Shown here piece by piece: positions 15,776 to 24,287 of a stretch of 34,805 bases of DNA. This DNA is from Terriglobales bacterium (GTDB taxonomy: Bacteria; Acidobacteriota; Terriglobia; Terriglobales; Acidobacteriaceae): the NCBI GenBank assembly GCA_025927695.1, contig JAICLA010000004.1, positions 1-34,805 of the forward strand. The letters are read 5' to 3'. A program made the translations under genes and the position numbers. Positions within the stretch are counted from its first letter, which is position 1. Each line of letters begins with the position of its first letter. The notes below the pieces were generated by a model. It was not told the origin of the DNA. It ran no database searches and saw only the letters and a program-made list of their open reading frames with translations.

Positions 15776-17101
15776 TCAAGTCTTTATAGTTTTCAGCAAC
15801 TCACGCGCAGCTCCGGTGCCGCTGCTAAGTGCGCCATGCACGGTGCCACTTGTACCATCAGAAACAGTTGCCTCGCCGGCGAAGAAAAGCGTGTGGTTGA
15901 CGGGGGCGGCCAGTGCCCGTGCTCCGCGCTCACCGCCCGCGCAGACATAGCTATATGCGCCGCGAGAGAACGGATCTGCCTGCCAGTCATGAACGTAGTC
16001 TTCAACCAGCAACTTGCGAAGTTTTGAGCTCGGGATTCCCAGTATTCGTGCTAATGAAGCCAATGCCGACGACACCACAGCGGCATTACTCTTACCGCGC
16101 AATCTCTTAGTGTGCCAAGCCGGCGACCAGGCGATCAGCAGTGGTTCCAGGGCAGGTCTTTGTGTCCACCAGGTAGGAAAGTCCTTGTCTTTCGTGAAAA
16201 GAAATCCCATCCTGCGTAGAGTCGCGCCACCGGCTTGGGGACGCATCTTTTCCCAGAAGCGGGTGCGGAAACGCAAGGCCACGCGTATCACCTCGCCCAT
16301 GTAGAGCTTTTTCAACGCGGCTTCTTTTTCTCGTAATTTAGGCGAGAACTTTACTGCTCCTGCTTGCCAGACGCCGAGGGGCAGAGTCACTACCGCTTTC
16401 TGCGCCGCGTAAGTCTGGCGACGGCGACCTCGCATTACCGCCGCTTCCACGCGTCCGCGTTTCCACCGAATCTGCTTCACAACTGTGCCCGTCTCGATGC
16501 GCACTTGAGCGGCGGGCAAACGCTTGAGCACGTCTGCCACGAGCGCCGCGTATCCGCCTACGATGCGGAACTGTTTATCTCCATTGATCTTTTCTTCCAT
16601 GCGCAAACCGCGAACGATGGAATTCACACTGATAAGCTCAGCGCGGGCGGCGTTGAAACCTTCAACGTAGCGGGTGGCGCTGTCACGGGCGTCGGCACTG
16701 AAACGCTTGCCCACACGCGAACGCAGGAATTCAGCGAATGTGTGATCTTTTTTTGTGACACGTAGCGCCTCGAGCACTTTTTCCGTCTGCGACCAGAACT
16801 CACTACATTTCTGCAAACCATCTTCTTCCAGGCACCACGGCTCTTCATTGATACGGCGCAATCGCAATCCCGCGCGCTTGATGCGCTCGATCAACTCCGG
16901 ATGTTCACCATGGACGAACTCGGCGCCGAGTTCGATGGGGAAGTGTTGCTTCTTGTCGTAATGAGTAAGGATGCGCCCGCCCACGCGGTCCCGAGCTTCC
17001 AGAATGATGACGGAGAGCCCGGCGGCGGCAAGAACTTCGGCACAAGCCAGTCCGGCAATACCAGCGCCAATAATGATTACGTCCGCATCGTGGTCGTGCA
17101 C
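15776..17101 (-). CDS. Flavin-containing amine oxidase (FAD-dependent)
   Basis: The 441-residue protein starts with the Rossmann FAD motif GAGIAGLACAEVLAAAG (G12, G14, G17), continues with EARDRVGGRILTH, and ends with the family's second FAD segment FFAGEATVSDGTSGTVHGALSSG. These features define the monoamine/polyamine oxidase superfamily, which oxidises amines to aldehydes with release of H2O2. Substrate (polyamine, monoamine or other) is not decidable by eye. No signal peptide is visible, so it is probably cytoplasmic. It begins 37 bases after the second permease gene stops and may be the third gene of that transcript, though no shared function is obvious. Confidence 0.85.
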   Translation of the reverse strand: MHDHDADVIIIGAGIAGLACAEVLAAAGLSVIILEARDRVGGRILTHYDKKQHFPIELGAEFVHGEHPELIERIKRAGLRLRRINEEPWCLEEDGLQKCSEFWSQTEKVLEALRVTKKDHTFAEFLRSRVGKRFSADARDSATRYVEGFNAARAELISVNSIVRGLRMEEKINGDKQFRIVGGYAALVADVLKRLPAAQVRIETGTVVKQIRWKRGRVEAAVMRGRRRQTYAAQKAVVTLPLGVWQAGAVKFSPKLREKEAALKKLYMGEVIRVALRFRTRFWEKMRPQAGGATLRRMGFLFTKDKDFPTWWTQRPALEPLLIAWSPAWHTKRLRGKSNAAVVSSALASLARILGIPSSKLRKLLVEDYVHDWQADPFSRGAYSYVCAGGERGARALAAPVNHTLFFAGEATVSDGTSGTVHGALSSGTGAARELLKTIKT

Positions 17102-17138
17102 TCATTGATTATGATGCGCGGGCCGCAGCCGCAACAAA

Positions 17139-18395
17139 TTATTCGTAGCGGAGTGCTTCGACGGGATCCATGCTCGCAGCCTTCATCGCCGGCCAGAGAC
17201 CGGCGAAAATACCCACACCCGCGAGGATGAGGAATGAACTGAACATCACGGGCAAGGACGTGCGCAAGAAGATGTCACCTTCATGATTGACCGTCTTAAA
17301 TGATTCGGAGTAGAGCGGCATGGGCGGAATGCTGTGCGCAAGAATCACCGCCACCAGCATGCCGACTGCTCCCGCAACGAAGGTCAGCAATAGTGCTTCT
17401 GCGAAGAATTGCATGGCGATGTCGCGCGGGCGGGCACCGATCGCTTTGCGCAAGCCCACTTCGCGCGTGCGCTCCGTTACCGAGACCAACATGATGTTCA
17501 TTACGCCTACGCCGCCGACACCTAACGTGAGCGCGCCGATGAATCCAAGCAGTACCTGAAGCGCGAGAGAAAACTGTTTCAGTTCTTCTGAATCTTCAAT
17601 CGTGTCCCACTCCGGCGTCGCCTTGTCGTCTTTTGGCTCGAAGTTATGCCTCTGGCCCAGCACCGTACGCACGCCCAGTAGCGCTTCCTTGTGCATGGCC
17701 GGATTGATGGGTTGAAAGACGATCATGCCGGGATCGCGCAGGCTGATGAAATCGCCGGCCGTCTCAAACGGCATGAAGACGTTCTCATTATCGGGGCCGT
17801 TGTTGGATGAGTCCTGGATCTTCAGAGCAAGTATGCCGATCACCTGAAACTGTGTACCCCAAACGCTGACATATTCACCCAAAGGCGGGTGTCCACCGAA
17901 GATCTTCTTCGCCGCGTGCGGGCCCATGATCAGAACGCGCCTATGTTCCGTGAAGTCTGCCGGTTCGAAGTATCGCCCTTCAGCCATGTTGAGCTTGCGC
18001 ATCTCGCCGTAGGGATACTGCACGCACTTTGTGGAGACAGTGATCACGCGGTTGCCATACTTGTAAGCGAAGTTGTCGTCGTCTTCCGCGCTTACATTCT
18101 TGACGAGAGGCACGTCGTCGCGAATGGCTTGGATGTCTTCGTACTTAAAATGAATACGACGTCCGGAGCGCTGTCCGCCGGCCTGCATGCTGGTTTGGCC
18201 CTGCCAGATCATGATCACGTTGTTGCCGATTCCCATGAACGCGCCGAGTACGCTGTCACCCACGCTCTGACCATAGCCGAGAAGCAGCACGACGGTGGTC
18301 AGTCCCCAGACGATGCCAAGCATCGTCAGTATGGAGCGCAGGCGGTTACGCTGCAGCGACTCCCAGCTATGCGTGATGACTTCTTTGAGATCCAT
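17139..18395 (-). CDS. MacB-type ABC transporter permease, copy 2
   Basis: The 418-residue protein has the MacB/FtsX layout: an N-terminal helix (SILTMLGIVWGLTTVVLLLGYG), a large periplasmic MacB_PCD domain (about 45-280), and three C-terminal helices. These include the signature GVMNIMLVSVTERTREVGLRKAIGA, the cytosolic coupling segment to an ATPase, and LAGVGIFAGLWPAMKAASMDPVEALRYE at the end. Such permeases work as mechanotransmission machines without translocating substrate through the membrane themselves. The ATG is preceded by GGAG lying inside the end of the upstream permease gene, three bases away from its stop, so the two are coupled. No ATP-binding subunit or MacA-like adaptor is in the window. 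Confidence 0.88.
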   Translation of the reverse strand: MDLKEVITHSWESLQRNRLRSILTMLGIVWGLTTVVLLLGYGQSVGDSVLGAFMGIGNNVIMIWQGQTSMQAGGQRSGRRIHFKYEDIQAIRDDVPLVKNVSAEDDDNFAYKYGNRVITVSTKCVQYPYGEMRKLNMAEGRYFEPADFTEHRRVLIMGPHAAKKIFGGHPPLGEYVSVWGTQFQVIGILALKIQDSSNNGPDNENVFMPFETAGDFISLRDPGMIVFQPINPAMHKEALLGVRTVLGQRHNFEPKDDKATPEWDTIEDSEELKQFSLALQVLLGFIGALTLGVGGVGVMNIMLVSVTERTREVGLRKAIGARPRDIAMQFFAEALLLTFVAGAVGMLVAVILAHSIPPMPLYSESFKTVNHEGDIFLRTSLPVMFSSFLILAGVGIFAGLWPAMKAASMDPVEALRYE

Positions 18396-18398
18396 GGA

Positions 18399-19655
18399 TC
18401 ACTCCGACCTTAAACATTCCACCGGCGTGAGCCCAGCCGCCCGGTTCGCCGGATAAACGCCCGCCGCGATGGTGATCACAGATAGTGTGAGCAACGAGCC
18501 GATGATCGCCAGCGGCGAGATCACCGGATGTGGAATGAAGTCGGGCATCGGTGCAAGGGCCATGATCAGGCAGATGCCCACGCCGCTGATGAATCCAAGC
18601 ACGCCACTCACAGTGGTGAGGATGGCTGCTTCAGCCAAGAACTGGCGTCCAATGTCTTTGGCCGTGGCACCCAATGCTTTGCGCACTCCGATCTCGCGCG
18701 TGCGCTCGGTCACGGAGACCAGCATGATGTTCATTACGCCAATGCCGCCGAGCAGTAACGTCATCACGGCGACCGCGCCAAAGAACATAGTCATCACACT
18801 GAAAATGCGTTCGGTGAGTTTTGCACCGTTGAGCGTGTCCCAAACTAGGAGTGCGTCTTTATCTGTGGGATCAAAATGGTGGCGCCGCCCCAGCACGGCA
18901 TAGACCTGCTTCACCGCTTTTACATGTTCTTCTGGGTCCTGAACTTCCACGACCAGGTTGTTTATCCAGCCAGGCTGGATGCCGGGACGTTCCGGCGGAG
19001 GCATGTCCCGCGCCATCGAGGAATAGGGAACGAAGAGTTGAGTGTTGTCAGGCCCGCTACCGTAGCTGCCGTTCTGCTTCTTCTTCTCGAGAACACCAAT
19101 GACTTGGTAAGGAACACCGTTCATGGTTAGCAGGGCTCCGACTGCAGGCTTTCCCGGATAAAGTTGCTGGGCGGCTTCGACTCCGAGAACAACTACGCGA
19201 TTCGAATATTTCTCGTCCGCTTCATTCATTAAGCGGCCTTCTGAAGTCTTCAGCGAGCGAAAGCGCTGATATTCAGGCCAAACTCCACGTACTGCGCGAT
19301 TGGCAGCATTGAACGCGCTCACTTCCTGTACGTTGCGGCGCAACTCGGGGCTGACCGTCTTAATGAGGTAGCATTCATTCTTTATTGCGATAGCGTCATC
19401 TACGCTCAGGCGGATGTCCCGCCCGGCGGCATAACCACCAGCTTGGGAACTTGTGCGTCCGCCCCACACGATCGCCAGGTCGACGCCAATGGTCTTCAGG
19501 CGTTCTTTCTGGTCTTTACTGAATCCCTTGCCCAGCCCGACTAGCAAAATAACCGAGGCAATGCCCCAAATGATTCCGAACATAGTCAAAAAGCTCCGCA
19601 TCTTGTGCGCAAAGATCGCGTTCAACGTTTGGCGGAAAAGCTCTTTGAAATTCAT
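18399..19655 (-). CDS. MacB-type ABC transporter permease, copy 1
   Basis: This 418-residue paralogue has the same length and architecture as its downstream neighbour: an N-terminal helix (MRSFLTMFGIIWGIASVILLVGLG), a periplasmic domain, the GVMNIMLVSVTERTREIGVRKALGA coupling segment, and a PANRAAGLTPVECLRSE end. The periplasmic domains differ substantially, so the pair could form a heterodimer with two distinct substrate-facing halves. In MacB, permease and ATPase are fused; here the ATPase domain is absent and must be supplied elsewhere. It is the first gene of the minus-strand group and diverges from the DUF5666 gene across 202 bases. No strong ribosome site is visible before the ATG. Confidence 0.88.
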   Translation of the reverse strand: MNFKELFRQTLNAIFAHKMRSFLTMFGIIWGIASVILLVGLGKGFSKDQKERLKTIGVDLAIVWGGRTSSQAGGYAAGRDIRLSVDDAIAIKNECYLIKTVSPELRRNVQEVSAFNAANRAVRGVWPEYQRFRSLKTSEGRLMNEADEKYSNRVVVLGVEAAQQLYPGKPAVGALLTMNGVPYQVIGVLEKKKQNGSYGSGPDNTQLFVPYSSMARDMPPPERPGIQPGWINNLVVEVQDPEEHVKAVKQVYAVLGRRHHFDPTDKDALLVWDTLNGAKLTERIFSVMTMFFGAVAVMTLLLGGIGVMNIMLVSVTERTREIGVRKALGATAKDIGRQFLAEAAILTTVSGVLGFISGVGICLIMALAPMPDFIPHPVISPLAIIGSLLTLSVITIAAGVYPANRAAGLTPVECLRSE

Positions 19656-19686
19656 CTAAGGTGGGCCGTATGCTTCCGGATTTTTA

Positions 19687-19702
19687 GACGGCACCTGCCG
19701 TC
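19687..19702. promoter_or_regulatory. GACGGC-ACCT-GCCGTC palindrome in a divergent promoter region
   Basis: A perfect six-base inverted repeat with a four-base centre, flanked by TTTTA on the left and AAAA on the right, lies 32 bases upstream of the permease start. No T-run follows in either direction, so a terminator is unlikely. It is a candidate operator for the permease operon, the DUF5666 gene or both. Confidence 0.35.
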
Positions 19703-19857
19703 AAAAGTCACGTTCTCTCAGTTATATACCTGTTCTGCTAACGCCGGTTTCAGTGCGCAATCGCCGAAGCGCGAAGCCGGGGCTATCTCGTTGCATTTAC
19801 AATTCTTTACTGTGGATTAACACATCTACCACGTCTTTCTAGGAGAGAGGCTGTCTA

Positions 19858-21180
19858 ATGGTACGCAATCAAGAAAATTCCCCTCTGCGAGACCCAGCCA
19901 ACTGGCCGCAAGAATATTTACGAGGAAAAACAGGAATGGGTTCCATCAAGAAGTCAGTGGCGAAGTTCTGCGCTTTGGCGGCTATATGTTTTCTGGGTGC
20001 CGCCGCGTGGTCGCAATCCGCTCCCGGCGTTGCGCTGGGGACAGTAAAGAGCATCTCTGGCAATGCCATCATATTGGCGACTGATGCTGGTGACACCGTG
20101 AATGTGACCGTCGCGGACAATGCCCGCCTCTTGCGCATCGCCCCCGGCGAGACTGATCTCAAGAAGGCGTCCCCACTCGCGCTCACTGACGTTCAAGCCG
20201 GCGACCGCATCCGCGTGCGCGGCACGCCGAGCGCCGACAGCAAAAGCATTGCCGCTGTCTCTGTCATCGCGATCAAGAAAGAAGACGTCACTCAGAAGCA
20301 GCAGAAAGATCTGCAGGATTGGCAACGGCGGGGTGCCGGCGGCTTGGTGAAGTCAGTGGATGCAGCGAGGAACACGGTAAACATCTCTGTGGCCGGAATC
20401 GGTACGACAAAGGAAGTCGCAGTGAAAGTGCCGTCGTCCGCCAAGGTTCGCCGCTATTCAGAGGATTCAGTCAAATTTGACGACGCGAAACCAAGTTCTC
20501 TCGCAGAAGTAAAGGTTGGCGACCAGCTTCGTGCCCGCGGCAACAAGAATGCCGATGGCACCGAACTGACCGCCGAAGAAGTCGTCTACGGTTCGTTTCG
20601 CAATGTTGCCGGGCTCATCACCGCCGTGGACCCGGAAAAGAACACCATCACCGTGAACGATCTTGCGACGAAGAAGCCGATCACAGTTCGCATCGCCAAT
20701 GATTCGCAGATGCACAAGTTACCGCAGATGGCGGCTACCATGATCGCGATGCGACTGAAAGGCATTCCTCTTCCGGGCGCGGCCGGCGCGGCTGGTGCTG
20801 CTGCAGCCCCGTCAAATGGCGGTGGCGCAACTCCTGCTAATGGTGGTGGAGCGCAGCGCGCGCCTGGTGGTCAAGGTCAAGGCCGTGGCAACGGCGCAGC
20901 TTCGGGCCAAGGCGGACAGCGCCCTGGCGCGGGCGGTGCGACTGATCTGAATCAGATTCTCAACCGCATGCCGGCAGTGCAATTCGCTGATCTGCAAAAG
21001 GGCGAGGCAGTCATGATCGTGACTACGGAAGGCAGTGCGACTACTGATGCGACAGCGATCAACCTTATCAGTGGAGTCGAGCCGATCCTCACCGCCTCGC
21101 CGGTGACCGGTGCAGCTTCATTGCTTTCACCGTGGAACTTGGGCGCGACGCCGGACGCCGGTGGCGGCGCTCCACAGTAA
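19858..21180 (+). CDS. Exported protein with three DUF5666-like repeats and a Gly/Ala-rich insert
   Basis: The 440-residue frame starts at an ATG with an AGAGAGG site seven bases upstream. An alternative ATG at 19936 (residue 27) gives a more natural signal peptide (MGSIKKSVAKFCALAAICFLGAAAWSQ), so the true start is uncertain. Two clear DUF5666-type beta-barrel repeats follow (about 57-138 and 148-232; GTVKSISGNAIILA, GGLVKSVDAARNTVNISV). A third begins at about 236 (GLITAVDPEKNTITVND). It is interrupted by a Gly/Ala/Pro/Gln-rich low-complexity stretch (about 305-360) and resumes as FADLQKGEAVMIVTTEG. The function is unknown. The next gene, 96 bases downstream, is a TonB-type receptor, so an outer-envelope role is inferred. 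Confidence 0.75.
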   Translation: MVRNQENSPLRDPANWPQEYLRGKTGMGSIKKSVAKFCALAAICFLGAAAWSQSAPGVALGTVKSISGNAIILATDAGDTVNVTVADNARLLRIAPGETDLKKASPLALTDVQAGDRIRVRGTPSADSKSIAAVSVIAIKKEDVTQKQQKDLQDWQRRGAGGLVKSVDAARNTVNISVAGIGTTKEVAVKVPSSAKVRRYSEDSVKFDDAKPSSLAEVKVGDQLRARGNKNADGTELTAEEVVYGSFRNVAGLITAVDPEKNTITVNDLATKKPITVRIANDSQMHKLPQMAATMIAMRLKGIPLPGAAGAAGAAAAPSNGGGATPANGGGAQRAPGGQGQGRGNGAASGQGGQRPGAGGATDLNQILNRMPAVQFADLQKGEAVMIVTTEGSATTDATAINLISGVEPILTASPVTGAASLLSPWNLGATPDAGGGAPQ

Positions 21181-21276
21181 AGATGAGTCTTTCGAAGCCG
21201 ATATCCCGTATGTAGTACTGCAATCCTGTTGTCATGCAGGCCTGTAACTAGCTGTTCAATCTTTTTTGGAGTTGTG

Positions 21277-24189
21277 ATGAATTCGAGTATTTTCGCAATC
21301 TTGAAAGCGGCGATGCTCGCCGTCTTATTTTCCGCGGCGGCTGTCGCGCAGACCGGTACCGGAACACTCCGCGGGGTGGTCTCTGATCCCTCGGGCGCAG
21401 TGGTGCCGCAGACTACGGTGATCGCTACGTCGGCGAGCGGCCAGACTTATACCGGCGTGTCTTCAAAGTCCGGCGTATATGAAATCAAAGATCTGCCCGC
21501 AGGGCACTACACGCTCGACGCTTCTTCCGCCGGATTTTCTCTAGGCACGGTCCCGGAACTGGATGTCACCGCCGGCCAGGTCACAACGAAAGATGTGAAG
21601 TTCGACATTGCCGTGCAGCAAGAAAAAGTAAACGTGGAAGAATCCGGCAACCAGGTGGACGTCTCGCCGGGCAACAACGTAGGCGCGGTGGTGCTCAAGG
21701 GCAAAGATTTGGATGCCCTGTCTGACGATCCAGATGAATTGCAATCTGACTTGGCGGCATTGGCCGGCCCCGCAGCAGGTCCGAACGGCGGACAGATCTA
21801 CATCGACGGGTTTTCTGGCGGACAGTTGCCGCCGAAATCTGCCATCCGCGAGATCCGCATCAACAGCAATCCTTTCTCTGCGCAGTTCGACCGCATTGGA
21901 TTCGGACGTATTGAAGTCTTCACCAAGCCCGGCTCTGACAAATTCCACGGCCAAGTCCAGCTGAACGACAACCATTCCTTCTTTAACGCCGACAACCCGT
22001 TCGCAAAAGTCATTCCTGACTATCACACGGACATGGTCAGTGGGAACGTGAGCGGTCCGATAAGCAAGAAGGCGTCGTTCTTTCTGAATGTGCAGCAGCG
22101 CAATATTCAGGATGCGTCGATCATCAATGCGGTGATCCTTGATCCGACGCTGACCGCAACCCCGTTCAATGATGCGGTGCTGAAGCCGAACACGCGTACC
22201 AGCGTGACGCCGCGCGTCGACGTGCAGTTGACTGACAACAACACGCTCAGCATGCGCTATGAGTTCAATCGCAGCGCTCAGTCAGGTTTGGGTATTGGCG
22301 GCTTCGATCTCTCGAGCCTGTCTTACAACACCAACAGCATCCAGCACGAGATCCAGCTCAGCGATACGCAGACCATCAATCCGACGACGATCAACGAGAC
22401 GCGGTTCCAATTCGAACGAAATCGCAACAGCACAGCCGCGGACACGCTCGCGCCCACGGTCAACGTAATTGGCGCGTTCACGAATGGCGGCAACTCAATC
22501 GGCATCGCTGCGGTGGACACGGACGCCTACGAGTTCCAGAACTACACTTCGATGAACCGCGGCAAGCATTTCATCAAGTTTGGCGCGCGCGTCCGCGCTA
22601 CGCAGCTTTCCAATACTTCAACCGGCGGTTTCAACGGCACTTTCACTTTTGATTCTTTGGCCGCCTACCAGGTCACGCAGCAAGGAATCGCTAACGGGCT
22701 CACGCCCGCGCAGATCCGCGCAGCCGGCGGCGGAGCCAGCCAGTTCTCAATCACGCAAGGCCAGCCTTTGACAGAGAACACCTATGCTGATGCGGGACTC
22801 TACGTGGAAGACGATTGGCGCATCCGCCCGAACCTGACAGCGAGCTATGGCCTGCGTTACGAAACGCAGAATGGCATCGGCGATCATCTCGACTTCGCGC
22901 CGCGCCTCGGCATCTCCTGGGGACTGGGCAGTTCGAAGACTACGCCGAAAACTGTTATCCGCGCAGGCTGGGGCATCTTCTATGACCGCTTCTCACAAAA
23001 CTCGATCCTGCAGGCGGAGCGCCTCAATGGCGTGAACCAGCAGCAGTTCGTGGTGAACTCGCCGGATTTCTATCCCAATATTCCCACTGCGGCAGCGTTG
23101 GCCGGTGCGATCACTTCGCCGACCATCTATCAGATCTCGCCGAACATCCGCGCGCCTTACAACATGCAGGGCGCCGTGACGGTGGAGCGCCAGCTTTCCA
23201 AGATGGCCACTCTGTCAGTCTCATACATCAACTCGCGCGGCATGCATAACTTTGACATTCGCAACATCAATGCTCCGCTTCCCGGAACCTACACCGGACC
23301 GGGCACGGGCGTGCGCCCGCTGGGCAATGCGGACAACGTTTATATGTACGAGTCAGAAGGCATCTTCAAGCAGAACCAGTTGATCGCCAACTCCACTATC
23401 CGGATGGGGCAGCGCCTTTCGCTCGCCACTTACTATTCGTTGAGTTTTGCAAATGCTGATACTTCAGGCAGCTTCCCGACCAACAGCTATGACCTCAAGG
23501 CAGATTATGGGCGCGCCAGCTTTGACGTGCGTAACCGTTTCTTCATCGGAGGCTCTGTCAGCGCACCGTGGGGCGTGCGTCTCTCACCGTTCATCACGGC
23601 GAGCTCAGGCGTGCCGTTCAACTTCACCACCGGGCAAGACTTGAACGGGGATTCCATTTTCAACGACCGTCCGTACTTTGCCACAGGCACCGGACCGGGG
23701 ATCGTAGTCAGCAGGTTCGGAACGTTCAGCGCTGTTCAACAACCCGGTGCCGCAATTGTTCCTATCAATTACGGCAATGGTCCGGCGCAGTTCACTATCA
23801 ACATGCGAGTGAGCAAGACCATTGGTCTCGGACCGAAGATTGAAAGCGCCGGCGGCCGTCGAAATGGCGGCGGCGGTGGTGGTGGCGGAGACCACGGCGG
23901 TGGCCCCCGCGGTGGTGGCGGAGCAGGTGCCGCGATAGCGCGTGGTGGTGGCGGTGGCGGACCCATGGGCGGCATCTTCAACAATGCCACCACACCGCAC
24001 AAATACAACCTGACGCTTTCAGCCAACGCGCGCAACCTGTTTAACCGCGAGAACCTGGCCGCACCGATCGGCAATTTGAGTTCGCCGTTGTTCGGCACGT
24101 CGAACGCCCTTGCTGGTGGAGGCTTCGGCCCCGGCGGCAGCAGCGCTTCCAATCGCCGCATCGATCTTCAGGTGCAGTTCAACTTCTAG
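21277..24189 (+). CDS. TonB-dependent receptor-like outer membrane protein with carboxypeptidase-regulatory domain
   Basis: The start at 21277 has GGAG six bases upstream and leads into a signal peptide (MNSSIFAILKAAMLAVLFSAAAVAQ); the product has 970 residues. An N-terminal carboxypeptidase-regulatory-like domain (about 28-105; GTLRGVVSDPSGAVVPQTTV, GVYEIKDLPAGHYTLDASSAGF) is followed by a plug domain (about 120-235; QIYIDGFSGGQLPPKSAIREIRIN). The beta-barrel then runs to a terminal strand ending in Phe (RRIDLQVQFNF). This is the Oar-like architecture abundant in Acidobacteriota. The ligand is unknown. A Gly-rich stretch (about 858-905) sits between late barrel strands, presumably an extracellular loop. 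A hairpin terminator follows the gene. Confidence 0.9.
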   Translation: MNSSIFAILKAAMLAVLFSAAAVAQTGTGTLRGVVSDPSGAVVPQTTVIATSASGQTYTGVSSKSGVYEIKDLPAGHYTLDASSAGFSLGTVPELDVTAGQVTTKDVKFDIAVQQEKVNVEESGNQVDVSPGNNVGAVVLKGKDLDALSDDPDELQSDLAALAGPAAGPNGGQIYIDGFSGGQLPPKSAIREIRINSNPFSAQFDRIGFGRIEVFTKPGSDKFHGQVQLNDNHSFFNADNPFAKVIPDYHTDMVSGNVSGPISKKASFFLNVQQRNIQDASIINAVILDPTLTATPFNDAVLKPNTRTSVTPRVDVQLTDNNTLSMRYEFNRSAQSGLGIGGFDLSSLSYNTNSIQHEIQLSDTQTINPTTINETRFQFERNRNSTAADTLAPTVNVIGAFTNGGNSIGIAAVDTDAYEFQNYTSMNRGKHFIKFGARVRATQLSNTSTGGFNGTFTFDSLAAYQVTQQGIANGLTPAQIRAAGGGASQFSITQGQPLTENTYADAGLYVEDDWRIRPNLTASYGLRYETQNGIGDHLDFAPRLGISWGLGSSKTTPKTVIRAGWGIFYDRFSQNSILQAERLNGVNQQQFVVNSPDFYPNIPTAAALAGAITSPTIYQISPNIRAPYNMQGAVTVERQLSKMATLSVSYINSRGMHNFDIRNINAPLPGTYTGPGTGVRPLGNADNVYMYESEGIFKQNQLIANSTIRMGQRLSLATYYSLSFANADTSGSFPTNSYDLKADYGRASFDVRNRFFIGGSVSAPWGVRLSPFITASSGVPFNFTTGQDLNGDSIFNDRPYFATGTGPGIVVSRFGTFSAVQQPGAAIVPINYGNGPAQFTINMRVSKTIGLGPKIESAGGRRNGGGGGGGGDHGGGPRGGGGAGAAIARGGGGGGPMGGIFNNATTPHKYNLTLSANARNLFNRENLAAPIGNLSSPLFGTSNALAGGGFGPGGSSASNRRIDLQVQFNF

Positions 24190-24210
24190 AGTGGGACGCG
24201 GGTTTGGTCA

Positions 24211-24243
24211 TCGGCCGTCGGTCACCCGGCGGCCGAATTTGTT
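24211..24243 (+). terminator. Hairpin terminator after the TonB-type receptor
   Basis: An 11-pair stem with one G-T pair, TCGGCCGTCGG (24211-24221) with CCGGCGGCCGA (24226-24236), closes a TCAC loop and is followed by ATTTGTT. The T-tract is short, so efficiency is uncertain. A second small hairpin (TTGTTG with CGACAA) follows directly. Confidence 0.55.
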
Positions 24244-24287
24244 GGCACCGACAACCGATAGCTGAAAACTGATAACCTGTTTCACCA

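Noticed and set aside
23605-24161. Two minus-strand frames rich in Pro, Thr and Ala opposite the receptor's Gly-rich segment
   Set aside because: They are complement-strand shadows of GGC/GGT-repeat codons in the receptor gene and have no ribosome sites.
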